Source of the DNA: Synchiropus splendidus
Taxonomy: Eukaryota > Chordata > Actinopteri > Syngnathiformes > Callionymidae
Direction of reading: 5' to 3'
Assembly: GCF_027744825.2 (NCBI RefSeq)
Contig: NC_071334.1
Span: forward strand, 62,594,937-62,658,936
DNA: 64,000 nt
In this document: one piece after another, positions 51,472 through 64,000 of the stretch
Numbering within the stretch: the stretch's first letter is position 1
How the letters are laid out: each line of letters starts with the position of its first letter
Notes under the pieces: model-generated
Database searches by the model: none
Seen by the model: only the letters and a program-made list of their open reading frames with translations
What the model was told of the DNA's origin: nothing
Translations under genes and position numbers: made by a program

Positions 51472-52580
51472 GTGATGACAACATTTCTAACTACTTTTTG
51501 ACTCTTACAGGTCAGAGACCAAAGCAGTCAGAAGCAGTCCACCTGAACACGCATGCGCACAGCATTATTACGTCATTAGAACGTAGCATCCACCTGGCTG
51601 TAGGTGTCCGACCTACCTCTGGGGGGCGCCCGCGAGTAGTTAGTGAGTAGCAGCTGGCTTGTCAACTCAGTGACATAACCACCAAACGCTAGCATACTTT
51701 TCACTCACACTCTAGCCAATAAACTCCCATATACCCTCACAATACCTTACTCCATAGCAAAAATAAAACAAAGCAAAACAAACGCGAAATACTTGTAGAC
51801 TTCCGTCAACACACAAACCACAATGCATTGCGGTTTTACAACCAACACGCTGAGTTCATGTCGAGAAGGCACGTGGTGCCCTCTAGTGGCCAATAGCTGC
51901 TACTGACAGCAATACCAGTCATAAATCGACCTATACTTATTGTGGCTATATGGTGAGTGGTTTCTATTGTAATTCATTAATACAGCAAAATATGTATGAA
52001 TGGAATCTCTTCCTGTTTTTCCTCTCATCAGCTTCCAAGGAAGGTGATCTTTGAATCATATGGTGTGTTCTGATGTCGGCAGATATTGACGGGATTAAAC
52101 AAGATAGTTGAACACGCAGATAAATTTGAATTTTGACACGGCAACCACACGTGCCTTTCCCAGTCCCCACAACCCCCGATGCTCTTATTGCCGCTAAATG
52201 TCATGAAATTACACTTTCATGAAGTGACAAAATTATACGGCAAAGAAAGCAACGATATTAGGATATTTCTAGGCCACAGGTCAAATACATCATGAAGTAG
52301 AGAAAGAATATTTACAAATGCAGCAGGACCATGTGTGAGTAAGCAGCTCGGGGATTTAAAATGCGACTGCGTGGATGAAAAATGACATTTATTACAAACA
52401 ATAACAGAGAGTAGCTGACAACCAATCAGCTGCATGTCTGTACAAATAACAATGTCCCATAGACAAGTTGAGGTTGTGGATGTCCTTGAGTGACCACGCC
52501 CACCTGCTGGACACGGCACTGGTTGTGACTCTGTATATGCTACGCCTGTCAATCATGAGCTTCCTGTCTATTATACATGT

Positions 52581-52611
<31 letters not shown>

Positions 52612-52937
52612 AATAGTGTGTGTCAGGTCCAGAATAAAGGTCATGGTTGATATACAAATGTATGTCACTTCAAAACAACCAGAAGGTTTCATGTATGGCA
52701 AGGTCGGGGACCATACGAGAAGATGCACGTGGCAATTGTGATTCACCAAAAGGCCCAAAATCAAGATAAAAAAAAAAAAATGGAGTCACCACAAACATGG
52801 GTTGTCATGGCAACGCTACACCACGACACACTGGCACACACATTTTCTTCTTTAGTTAGATGAAACCGAATACTTCATTCTCATTTATAATCTTCATCAC
52901 ACACTGAGCTGCGCCCTGATTAGATCATTTTGTAAAC
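51472..52937. other. Intergenic between gadd45 copy B and the kalirin-like gene
   Basis: Tail-to-tail interval with an AT microsatellite. No gene recognised. Confidence 0.4.
52582..52609. repeat. (AT)n microsatellite
   Basis: About fourteen AT units about 510 bp beyond the kalirin-like stop codon on its 3' side. Confidence 0.95.
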
Positions 52938-52943
52938 TTTATT
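52938..52943 (-). other. Probable poly(A) signal of the kalirin-like gene
   Basis: Minus-strand AATAAA 176 bp beyond the stop codon. It supports a transcript that truly ends after the second SH3 domain. Confidence 0.4.
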
Positions 52944-53118
52944 TTTTTTTTGTTGCTAGGCAACGAGCTCTGGGCACGTGGATATGTGATGTTCCTCCTT
53001 ATGGTCGTGATGTCCACTCTTTGCTCAGGTCAGTAAACAGGAGGCAGGTGAATAAGTGTGAGCACCAAGAGGGCGAGTTGAACAGTACCTGCTGCATGTG
53101 TGTCCTTTAGTTTGTGTG

Positions 53119-56100
53119 TCAGTGTGTGTTCAACACGCTTCGTGACACCCAGCCCTCCGCTGCTGGAGAATCCGTGTTGGCGGGTCGGTACACGAGGCTT
53201 TGGCCTTGCTGGTTGGATCCCAATATCTGAACTTTCTCACCACGGAACACAGAGATTTCATCTTCTCTAACAGCCACAAAGTCCTGCAGCACCAGCACCA
53301 GTTCCTGGGTCAGAGGTCACGTAAGTTAGTTGGCGGATTCAAGTCGAAATGGGGAACGAAAGGGGACATGACAAACCTGGTCATCCTGCTCACTGTCGGG
53401 CAAAGGCTGCGGAGCATGGCCATTGGGAGTGTGTGGTATAGATTGCTGTCTCCCTGACGACAGTGGGCGGGTCACAGAGAGCACCCCCTCCTTCCTCTGG
53501 TACTCAATTGGAGACTGAAGAGCTGAAAGCCAGACAGGCAGTTTAAAAACACGTTAGTGTAGTCCAACATGCATGAAAGAAAAATGTTCCACTGGTCTCA
53601 CCAGTCAGGAAATTATTCTGAGCATCCAGCAGGGCGGCGATGTTTTCCACCCAGGTGGTTTTGATGCTGCTGGAAGACGCCTGCAGCGTGAAGCGTTCAG
53701 CTGAGCCGCGAGACCAAAGCACAAACTTGCAGGGGTCCCCGTCCACACTGTCCTGCATGTCCAGGTAACTCCCCTGAGGAGACACAGCATGGTTCCCACC
53801 ACTGGACCTGGAGACCCTCGAAGGCTGCCTTACCTTAATGCTATTCTTATACTGGTAGCCATGATTGCTGGTTCCCTTCCGCAGCAATTCGCTGAAAATG
53901 ACAATTTGCTCAAAGAGGAAGACATGTCTCTCCTTACTCCGAGACAAGACGCCGCCGTCCTGCTCCCACACGCAGAAGGTCTCCTGCTGCAGAAGCTTCC
54001 CCTGTGATGTTAGCGACCCCTAGAGCAGAGCAGCCGTGTCAGACAGCGCTGTACTGACACTAGAAAGATGTGGATAGACACCTCATATCCCTGCAGCCGT
54101 CCCAAGTTCATCATGTCATTGCAGCGTTTGGGGACGAGCGACATCAGCTCCACTGCTTTCTGTAGACGCAGATAGATATTGTTAGTCTCCCTGTGACATC
54201 ACTCTGCCATCTGCTAACCAAACCAGCAGCTACCTCAATCTCCTCGCAGTCCAGTCCAGCTTTTAAGGAGAACTTGAGGAAATCCTGAGATGAATGCAAA
54301 TGGAAACTTTAGATTTACCCCCACACACGTTTGATCCCAGAGACTTGACCTTCACCTCACCTTGAGCAACAGCTGATACTTGGTGATTCTCTGCACTGGT
54401 TTGATGAGAAAATCACTAATTGACATTCTGACACTGATCTCCCGCTGGATCTCCTGCATTCAGAGTCACATTTCACTTCACAGCACACTCCACTTGGATG
54501 AATACAGTGTTGAAATATTGTTTAAAGTCAAGCGTTTGTGACAAAGAATGTATAATATTGATGTCATAAAAAAATCCAAGGATGTTACCTCAAAGAACTT
54601 TTCGTACTCGACGACGATGAACTCAGACCTCGGCTTGTTCTGACAGTAGACCACATACATGTGCAGACGACGCTCCTAAAAGAAGACACATTGCGTTGAG
54701 ATCTTAAAAACTTCCACGACCTTTAGACGTCCCTCACATGTCGGATGAAGAGGTCAGCCAGCAGGTCGTGATTCTGGACACAGCGCTCCAACTCCCCCAG
54801 GAAGAAACTGGAAAACACAGCTACATTAGTGTCCGTTTCTGTCCTCGTGTTTGAGCGTCACATACTCTCTGTGCCAGTCGTAGATCTGTTGAATGTTTCC
54901 AAACACAATCTTGTCTTTTCCTCTCATGTCTTCCGGAATCCCCCGAACCTCCAGCCTGGACATGAAGCCCTGTCAAAGACACGCAGGTTACCGTCTGGTT
55001 TGTATGCAACCTCAGGTTTGCTATCCTGAAAAGTGTCACCTCAGTGATGACCGCCAGGTCCTTCACGTAGTCCTTTTCTGACTGCACCATCTCATTCACC
55101 ACAAACCTGTGGCAGCATTAAGAGACTTAAGACATGCACGTCCATGTGCACACAAGCGCTCAGATGACTTGGCTTACGTGCGTCCTCTCAGGGCTCGGCT
55201 CTTCGATCTGGTCTCTGATTCATTGGACTCGTTCGAGCTCTGATCAGAGTCCATAGCCTGCAGAGAAAACTTGCATCAAAGGAAGAATTTGCCGTTTGTT
55301 GCCAACCCCAATCCCCATCATGAGCTATCCCACCACTAAAAGTGTTGACACAGGCAGGAGGCAGGAATATCTTGACACCACAGACCGTTTCACCCAATCG
55401 TCCTCCTGTTCTCCACCACCTCCTCGTCCCTCACACAAGGCTTCCTTCAACCCATAGAGGGACAGAGGCATGGTGAGGAACAGAAAAGACACCCATGACC
55501 ACAAACAACCCTGCAAAAGTGATCTATTCAATGCTCTTCTGTCTGACTCAAAGTGCCCGGCACTGTACATGCAACCTGGCCAGGACGACTCCTGCCTCTC
55601 CCTGCACAGTCCAGAGAGACTTCACTCCCCAGAGACTCCATGAAGCGGATAAGTGGCAACATCTAGAAGAAGTAATGAGTGGAGTTAACCACCGATTAAA
55701 ACCGACATAAACTCACCTCAGCATTATTGGGGTCCTTAATGATCCTCATCGGTGGGGGTAATGGGGTGTGGCTCTCCTCTTCAGGCTCCTCCTCACCTCC
55801 GCTCTGTCCTGCCTCATCCTTCCTGGCCTTCTGCTACAACAAATGATATGAATGTTTAACTCAGACTTGTCTCAACAATTCCTGTTCATACATTCCTACC
55901 GTGTTGACAGTGAGAGGTGTGGCCAGCTCTGCCCGGTTGTCCCGCCTCCTGTTTCTGATTGGCAGTTTCTTCTGTCCGTCAGCTTTTCCCTGACTCAGCC
56001 TGCGTACTGGACTGGTCAACCAGCGCTGTGGAGCACAAACAAAGATCGATTCTTGAACAGTACACATGCCGTGGCAGATAATTCTAATAAAATAGTGGTG

Positions 56101-59100
56101 CTGAAAGAACACATAGTGGTGAAAAAAAACAATAAAATAGATTACTAGACAGCGCAACACAAGCAGCTCATTTACACTCACAATGAGACTTTCTTACCCA
56201 CTGCCCTACATAACGGTTAGAGAGGAAGAAATACTGCTCATTCTTGAATCTGAACCAGAGGTGGGCCAATAAATTTTCATTTCATTAGCATTTCAATTCA
56301 TTTTGCCAAGTTTACAAGTAATATTTACACTTGAACTGATAATGAATAGTAAAATGATACTGTTGTTTGTTGGGTAGATGATCAGTTTGGGGCGTGTATA
56401 TATACATATATATATACTGCATATATATAGTGAGGGGTTGCTGAAATGTAATTCAAGAAGTAAGGTAAAGATGATTCATTGGAATTCATTGTCGCCTTGT
56501 GTTATGCATAGGAGGTTTTTGGCAGTGGACAAAAACCTCCAATGTGTTCAGTTACAACAAGACATATAAGAAGACAAATATGTTGACAATGACCTTTAGA
56601 GTGTTTCCAGTTCCAGAGCTGGTTCGTTTTGGGCCCGGGGAGCTAACAGCACAACCTGGAGCTGTGTTCACACCACACACTGGTACCACACCTGATGGAG
56701 GGAGGAACAAAGTCAACCATTGGCCCAAACCTGATTCATGGGTTCTCATTGACATACTTGGACTGGAATTCTGGTTCTGGGAGGCAGTACCATCCTGACA
56801 AGAGTCTGTGAGATTGATTGTGTGTTAATCATGAGTTCCATTGTGTGTGAGCTACACTGTCAGGATGTATCGAGATCAAACTCACCTCTGGTGCTGCTCA
56901 CTGTTGAGGAGGTGCTGGTCGTCATGGAGCTGGAGGAGATAGCATTATTAGAAGAAGATGGAGGGCTAGAAGATGTGGTGGTAGCAGTGGTGGATGGTGG
57001 GAGAAGCCCTTCCATGTCAGGGGCACTGTGGGAGTGTGACAGACTCAGAGCACTGGCCGGCACCAGACCCTCCTGCAGTGCAAGCACAGATTAAGTCAGA
57101 CAAAAAAAAATGTGTGAACGAAGAGTTAGTAGAGCGTCGTGAAGCTCACCATCTGTGGGGTTTGGTCTGTGGTTCTGACCAGACACCACCCTGGTTTGTC
57201 TGCAGGTCGCTCAAGCAGCTCCACAGTCTGACCAGAGCGAACGCTGAGTTCTGACGGCGAGCCGGAGGAGAAGTCCACCAAGACCACTACTAACTCACAA
57301 CCTCCTGACATCTGCCAATACAAACACACACGCACACACACAAATCCCTCACGCTTTATTTGTGATTCACTGTCATGTACCGCCGCAGCGTAATCTGTTA
57401 AACCGGCTGAGTCATGTGGGTTTTGAGAGAATTAGGACGCCTCTGTGGCTAATTATGACTTCATTATGTAATGAAAACTTCCCTTCAGTTTGGAGCATTA
57501 AGTTTGAATCACTGAGAGGCAGGAATCGTTTCACTCGCTGCAACATTACACCAGTTCTGAAATCAAGTCTTGCTTGTCATTACATTCTTACTGTCATGTT
57601 ACTATATTATTACTACCATGATAATTGAATGGTGAACAGGCTTTATGTTTCCATAAAGTTACCATTTAACAAATGCATTTCAAAAACAAACAAACACAGA
57701 CAAGGATCCAGTGAATGAATTCTAAATTAATGTTACTGTACTCTAGTTCAATAAGTACTGCTCAGTCAGTTACATTATCAGTGACTTTAAGAACCATTTT
57801 ATTACATAGCTATGTCTTTCTAGTTACCCTTCTTTATCACTGCAGATAAGCAATAAGAACAAAAACTTTGAAACCACTGAGTACAATAGAATTAATCTCA
57901 TTAGGATAGCCTCTGAAATAATCTCTAATCTGGTGAAAAGACTTCATACACAAGTTGGGAATCCATCTACATTCAGTCAATGAAAAGAAGTGTCAAACAA
58001 AAACAAGGAGAAGCAGTGAGGAGTGTGCGTGTGTGAGGAGGGTGTTTCCAGCAAATCAAATCCAGATGTGCAGCTAGAAGTGAGCTCCTCATATTGATCA
58101 CACATGCAACAGTATTTAACAGCATTAATATGTTCACCATCATCAACATCTTCTGAAACTCTAAATTCAATTCTTCCTATATGTCCTCAAATTATACAAT
58201 AAATACAGTGTAATGAAAGTGCTGAAACAAGGTAAGGTAATAAGGTATGTATGCAGAGTTTCCATATCACTGTCATGACTTCCATAGCTAAGTGTGACAT
58301 TAAAGCCAAATCTACTGTGAAATAAAGAACCAGAACTCAGTTATTATAACACATGGTGTCCCCAGCTTCTCCCATCCATCCACTGAAGATGTATAACTCA
58401 TAAAAAGACAGGCTGACCCATAAACAACAATTCAACTATCACAACATCATGAAAACAATCAGAACTCTTACCGGTCATTCCTCATCAGGAGATCGAAGTT
58501 TAGTTTATAGAGGGATCTGACCAAAAACCCCTACCATAGTACCACACCCACCAGCTGCAGCAGGAGTGAAGTCATGATACACACCCTCAAGGCTGCGTGT
58601 GTGAGTGTTGTATGTACCTTGTCACTGTCTGCAGTGTTCTGAGATGTTCGGGAAGCTATAGAAACAGTGTCGGGTTGACTGCTGGCGTCTCCCAGGCTGT
58701 CAGCGTCCTCGCTCGTATCCCTGGCAACAGACAGCAAGAATTTACAGAGTGAATGGACACATCTGGCGAATCTGGCAGGTAGGATGAGACAGCTGACCTT
58801 CGATTGATGCTTCGCTGGCGCCCCAGAGTCGGATTGGGAGTCTTGGGTAAAGGTATCGGTTCTCGGAGCGCTCCTCGCAGGTGGCCCCGTCTCTCCTGAA
58901 TCACCTGGCGAATGCTGCGGACCCATTCCTGCTTCAGCTCCAGGGATGACGCCTGAGCACAAACATAATCTTCTCTCAACTCTGATCATGACTCTGAAAC
59001 TGTGACATACTTGCTGTAAATTTGAATTCCCAGTTAAAGGATTAGTCAAAGTGCCCAACAGAATGATAATGAATGACTGACTCTGGTTTCCTCCACCTAC

Positions 59101-62100
59101 TAAGAAGAAACCCCATAGCTCAATCATGCATGGCGATGGTATCGATTCTATGGACTGTCCTGCCCTTTCCCAAGACCTGAATCCAATCGAACACCTCTGG
59201 GACATCATGTGCAGTTCAATCCACGCTCACAGACTACAAGAGCTGATTGATGCCCTGATCTGGAGCAGGGAGGAAATCCCTCCGGAGAAGACTCACCGTC
59301 TGATGAGAACCAAGCCCAGACTATGTCAGAGGTGCATGCAGGCACCTGGACGCCACACACACTGGAGACGCTCAATGGTTGTGGTGAATTCCTACAGAAA
59401 AGAATCACACTTACCTTGAGGACAGTCTTGTTGTCTGATGTTGGGGTGCGTCCGACCCACAGAGCAAATTTACAGGCGTCACCCTCTATGTGTTCTGTCA
59501 CGCCCAACTCTGAAGTCTGTCAATCAAACAGAGAGATCCACAAACATGAGGACTTCACATGCCTGGGCACATGTTTAGTCAGACACAAAACAACAACACA
59601 CATCAGGACTTCACTGGTACTTGTCACCACAAAAGCAAGCACATTTGCATCACATGAACAAACTGGCTAAGACGGATGATACGCTTCATTTAACGCTGTC
59701 TTTGCCTTAGGAGCAGCCATTACTCTCGTGTCATCTGCTGCTGCTGCCATTTGACAGCCCAGAGCAGATCTGTGCAGAATCCAAACAGAGGAACAAACAA
59801 AAGCACACACACCCTCAGACGATTCTTGTACAGGTATTTGGTTCGTCCAGATGAGTCTTTAATCTCTTTGCTGAAGATGAGCGACAGCTCAAACAGAAAC
59901 AGATGACGGTCTCGTCCTTTCCGAATCAGTGATTTGGGCTCCCAGACCAGAAAAGAGTCCTGAAGGAGAAGCTCTCCCTGAACCTCCAGCCCTTCCTCCA
60001 GTCCTGCAGGCACAGTGAAGGCGACCTTATCCTCTTGACAATGATTAGCCCAGACTTGTGTTAGACTTCGGTCAGGGGCTTTCCAAATCAAGGTCATACC
60101 TTCCAGCATGCTGACATGCATGGCGTCGTTGGCCCTCTTGGGGACACTCAGCATCACGTCCAGGCCCTCTTTTATCTCTCCCTTCCCTTCCTCACAGCAC
60201 GCGAGCAGCTCCTGCGCAGACAGATCGATGTTTACGAGACTTTAAACATGACACGGTGGAAGAAGACTGACAGCGGTCACAGAGGGTGAGAAGCGATACC
60301 TTGAGCAGAAGCTGGTACTTGGTGATCCTCTGGACTGGTTTGATGAGTGCGGATGAGATGGAGTTGTTAAGACCATGCCGCCGCTGCACGCTCTGTCAAA
60401 GAGATTTAATATCTCAGTCACAGTCACATCAAACTCAAGGAACATCAGCCACCTTATTTTGGCCTCCGGTAAAAAGAAAAACTCCCGCCATCAGTATGTC
60501 AACTCCTTTCATGCAATGCTACACCAATAACAGCAATTGCAGCCAACAACTTAAAAGCAGCACACTGTGTATTCATAGTTTTTGCCTCTTTGTGCTTAGG
60601 TTTGTCAGCTATAGTTTCTATTATAACAATCAGAAAAAGTCCATTATTTCCAAATATCAGAAATGAGAAATTCAGATGACTCTCCCACTGACCTCAAAGA
60701 AGCCTCCTCCATGCTGCTGGATCAGGAGACTGGAGTCTGGCTTGTTGCGACAGTATGTGACATACATGTGGAACTTGTCCGCCTGTTGGAACAACAAGCA
60801 AAGGTCCAGTCAGAGTGGTAATAAAAGATCAACCAACATGCTCAAACAACTAGTTACCCAGGTGACAAAACAATGTCCCACATCTTCTGGAAGCTGCTCG
60901 TAGTTTTCCAGCTCCTTCAGGAAAATACTGTCGAGAGAAAGAGACCACTGAGCACCTGCACGAGGACACACAGGAGAGTCAAGCTTGGCTACGTCACCTG
61001 TTGTGAAATTCGTAAATGTCCTGGATGTTTCCAAACACGACGTCGTCCTTATTTACAAGACTAGTGGGGACATCAGTTCCGCTGGTCATCTCCCATAGAT
61101 ACGTCTGTCAAACAGTAATGTCACTCAGTCAGCATCCTTCAGGGCTAATAGGCAGCACGTCACAGAAGCAGACAGTGGCGATGCATTTGATCGATCCCTG
61201 CTTCAGTGATGAATCCAGGAACTAAGGCACATCATTGCAGCGACAGCTCACTCCCTGCATTCACATTTGGCTGGACTACAGAAATCCTCCTGCGCTCTAG
61301 TTCACAGATCGATGCGAGAGTGGATACTTGAACTTCAAACTGACACCCCTGTAGCTCGCAAGCAGCCCACGTTCTAGGCAGAGTAATCTTTTGACTCACA
61401 GCCCGCAGGGATGCGTGCAAAAAGCCACACCATAAGATATGAAACATTGAATGATACTGACAGAATTTTGGAAAAGGTTGTACCTCGATGCACTCCTGAA
61501 GGTCTCGCACGTAGACCCTCTCCGTCTGCAGCAGCTCAGCCATGATGTACCTAAATTGACAAAGTTACATACGTTGGCATATTTGACGCAGCGGATTATA
61601 AATTGCCTTCTACTCACTCTTTCTTGCGTGCAGAGCGCCTCTTTTCATCGCTGACCTGATGGGCAGGGTCAGACAAGTTGACCTCGGGGTCAGAGTCAGA
61701 CAGACTGTTGGGGATCAACTCTAAGTCCAGATCTTGGCTATCCTGGCAACAGCCTCCCATGGCAGCTTCCAGAAGGTTCCGATATTGCCCCATCCTGGCA
61801 GTAAAATCTCTGTAGCGCTTGTCGACTGTTGACACACAACGGCGTAGCTCCGTCCGGTGGGCGTGGCCTTTGGCCAACATGCTTTCGGCGAGCTGGATGA
61901 GCAGGTGAACTTTCTCCTGAGTGTTCTGAAAGATAGTGTCATGGTTAGTGACTCGACATCTTCCCACATCAGCATCATGGCCTGTGCACCGAAGGTCACC
62001 TTTGCAGACACACAGAATTCTCTGTGTTGTTTCAGCAGTTCTTGTGTCTCTGCCATGGTCGACCCTGGAGATGTGTGTGTTGCAAGGTAGTGGTCACCAG

Positions 62101-63899
62101 AATCTTGAAGCCAATCCAAAGCCTGTCGAGAGATAGAGTTGAGTAGAATTGCATTGTGGGATGTAAGAGGAGTAGGTGGGCGGGGCAACCTGCTGGGTGT
62201 GGCTCTGAAACATCAGGAACTGTTGACACTGATCTAGACGGCGTTTTTTCAAAGTCCAGAAGTGAAGAACTCGGTTTTCCCTCTGAAGCAGTTCACTCAG
62301 GATTCCTGGAGATGAATACAATCAATGGCAGTCCCAGTCATGATGAAAAGAGACGGAGCTAAATTACCTTTGACTTGCTGTTCGGGGACTCTGGAGTGAG
62401 CATGACCGCTGACCTCACTGACACCCGTCACCCCTGAGATGGTTGCCATGGTGACACTGTTGCGGTGGATGTACTTGAGGAAGACCTCGGCATTGCGTCT
62501 GGCCAGTGTGCAGGCCTGTCGCCAAGAATAAGGTTCAACCCAGTGATTCAGAAGTGTATTTATGTGGGTTCATCCACATGCAATGCTGCAACATTATGGG
62601 GCAAAAGCTTTTGATACCCAATCTTGTCAAATAGAGCCTCAAAATTAATGATGAACCAGTCAAATCTTCAAAAGAATGATAGTTGCGGTCTCTCTGTCAC
62701 TCTAACCTGGACCTTGATGTAGATTCTCTATGGTCAGAGCCTTCATCACAGACCGCTATGATCGCTTTTATGTTGCATCCTAAATCTACAATTGATCCTG
62801 GCTGTCTTCAAATCGTGACGTTGTGCACCAAACCTCTCATTGGGATTGAATCTAAAATGGATACCCATCAGCCCGTCCATTTACGAGTGAGATGAACAGG
62901 ACCTCACCTTCAAGAAGGCCTCCTTTTGCTCCGTGTGTTTGCTGACAAGAGGCAGCAGCTGCTCTGGCTGTCGCTCCCCTCCACCGCACCAATCCTCCTC
63001 CCGCCGATACTCCTGCTCCAGGCTCTCCAGGACCCCACACACCTGAGAGAGTTGGGACACAGGTTAGAAGGTCCAGACATGGAGAAGCACTGGTTGAAAT
63101 AAATGGGTACCTGCTGCGAGGTCCTGTAAAAGGCAGCCGAGGCGTTCACAAGCTTCAGTCTGTCCTCAATCCTCAACATCAGAGTCTGCCAGTGTAGAGC
63201 CACCGTCTGGGCACACGCTCTTACTGCATCTGGATCATAGTGACCAGCTCTGCCAGAAGGTTTGAGGAGGACAAGCAAAGGAATATAAAGTTAGATGTTA
63301 GGCTCCTTACAAACTTAACAGAATATACACGTTGTCAAGAACTTGGGTACCTGACCAGAAGCTCGGCCCTTTGCTGCAGAGCTAGAGCAACCTGGTGAGT
63401 CCTCTGGAGGGAGTCAGCGTGTAGAAGCGCCTGAAGAGGTCAACACTGGTGAGACAACTCTGGATTCTGTGAGTGTGGTTTGTATGCCGTTACCTCTATG
63501 GACTGCTGCAGGCGCTCGTGCTCTCTCTGCAACTGTTCTGCTTCGGATAAACAGCCAGAGTTCAACATGCAGGACGACAGCATGACCTCTCCCTCTGAGA
63601 TCCACCCCAGGACCTAAATCACACCGTCGGATGAGAACTACTAGTACAACATGTTTTTACTCCTCCCTCCCCCCAGGCAGAGCTCCATGTGGCCATGCTC
63701 TTGCTTGACCTGGCTCCCTCAGATGTGTGTACCTGCTTCACTTGACTCTGAAGGTGTCTCAGCTGAAGGCTCTGCTCAAGGTGTGTGTGTGTGTGGTCTG
63801 CCATCTGCTGCAGCTCCTTCTGCTTGTCCTGCAAGAGGCTCTGCAGCTCATCCACCTTTGACGAGAGGACGGACCACTCTCCCTCTGTTGGCTCTATGC
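53119..63899 (-). CDS. kalrn: Kalirin-like Rho guanine nucleotide exchange factor (3' part of gene)
   Basis: Dual RhoGEF; in the family DH1 acts on Rac1/RhoG and DH2 on RhoA. Thirty-six exons, about 1465 codons, all phases closing; the 5' end lies beyond the window. Order: spectrin repeats (63899 to about 61618), DH1 61550-60100 ([32 protein letters not shown]), PH1 60003-58798 ([16 protein letters not shown]), SH3-1 at 57311-57150 ([13 protein letters not shown]), Ser/Thr-rich linker with [18 protein letters not shown]2 55106-54082 ([19 protein letters not shown]), PH2 54019-53602 ([16 protein letters not shown]), linker [13 protein letters not shown]3-2 53304-53119, stop. [16 protein letters not shown] and IFSELLRKG favour kalirin over TRIO. 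No Ig, FnIII or kinase domain follows, a Kalirin-9-like end. Which teleost paralogue is not decided. Confidence 0.9.
59121..59400 (+). mobile_element. Tc1/mariner transposase C-terminal relic
   Basis: The plus frame at 59126-59370 shows [10 protein letters not shown] followed by [18 protein letters not shown] and a Cys-rich end, which is the catalytic-domain tail of Tc1-like transposases. There is no N-terminal part and no paired terminal repeats. It is a fossil in the intron between kalirin exons 17 and 18, ending within about 45 bp of exon 17 at 59415. Confidence 0.8.
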
Positions 63900-64000
63900 C
63901 TGATACATACACACAAACACACACACCATCCACACATGGGTCATAAAGCACAGGTCCTCATTATAGCAGCGAATCACCCTGAGAGTGTGATTACACAGTA

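Overview
The window reads as nuclear genomic DNA of a teleost fish, most likely a percomorph with a compact genome. Many introns are only 65-150 bp, splice sites are GT-AG, microsatellites are frequent, and the recognisable proteins are vertebrate orthologues with teleost traits: an F1B-like 5-HT1A receptor, a type-2 growth hormone receptor, and Ty1/copia, Tc1-like and hAT-like debris. No species can be fixed from the sequence. Exon coordinates below were built by hand. For every multi-exon gene the splice phases close, and protein lengths fall near those of the human orthologues, except where noted.

Layout. 1-5.9 kb: gene-poor, with repeats, a decayed P2X7-C-terminal-like fragment and hAT/Tc1 remnants. 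5.96-7.15 kb (-): intronless htr1a (5-HT1A receptor). 7.6-10.2 kb: broken Ty1/copia relic. 11.4-13.5 kb (+): rgs7bp, six exons. 14.5-20.8 kb (+): complement c6, 17 exons. 21.4-27.8 kb (-): complement c7, 17 exons, tail-to-tail with c6. 28.9-35.1 kb (+): growth hormone receptor, head-to-head with c7. 35.8-39.3 kb (+): ccdc152. 41.1-44.2 kb (+): nim1k kinase. 45.8-51.4 kb: two gadd45 genes in divergent orientation, whose 3' halves form near-identical inverted arms of about 0.91 kb. 53.1 kb to beyond 64 kb (-): a kalirin-type double RhoGEF, 36 exons visible, with its 5' part outside the window.

How the genes relate. c6 and c7 are successive components of the membrane attack complex and keep the convergent order seen in human. 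ghr-ccdc152-nim1k and htr1a-rgs7bp are also pieces of human chromosome 5 gene order, here packed together. Human RNF180 (between HTR1A and RGS7BP) and SELENOP (next to CCDC152) are not recognisable here. Kalirin is on human chromosome 3, so its position marks a rearranged neighbourhood. htr1a and rgs7bp both belong to Gi/o signalling, through the receptor and the R7-RGS anchor.

The most unusual structure is the gadd45 pair. Promoters, first exons and first introns have diverged. Exons 2-3, the intron between them and most of the 3' UTR are almost identical in inverted orientation, which points to recent gene conversion or hairpin-arm homogenisation confined to the 3' half. Other points of note are an altered DRY motif (DRH-C) in the 5-HT1A receptor, a short growth hormone receptor tail lacking the third extracellular disulfide, a GC-AG intron in c6, an in-frame open 96-nt intron in the kalirin gene, and a perfect 19-bp inverted repeat near 10.6 kb.
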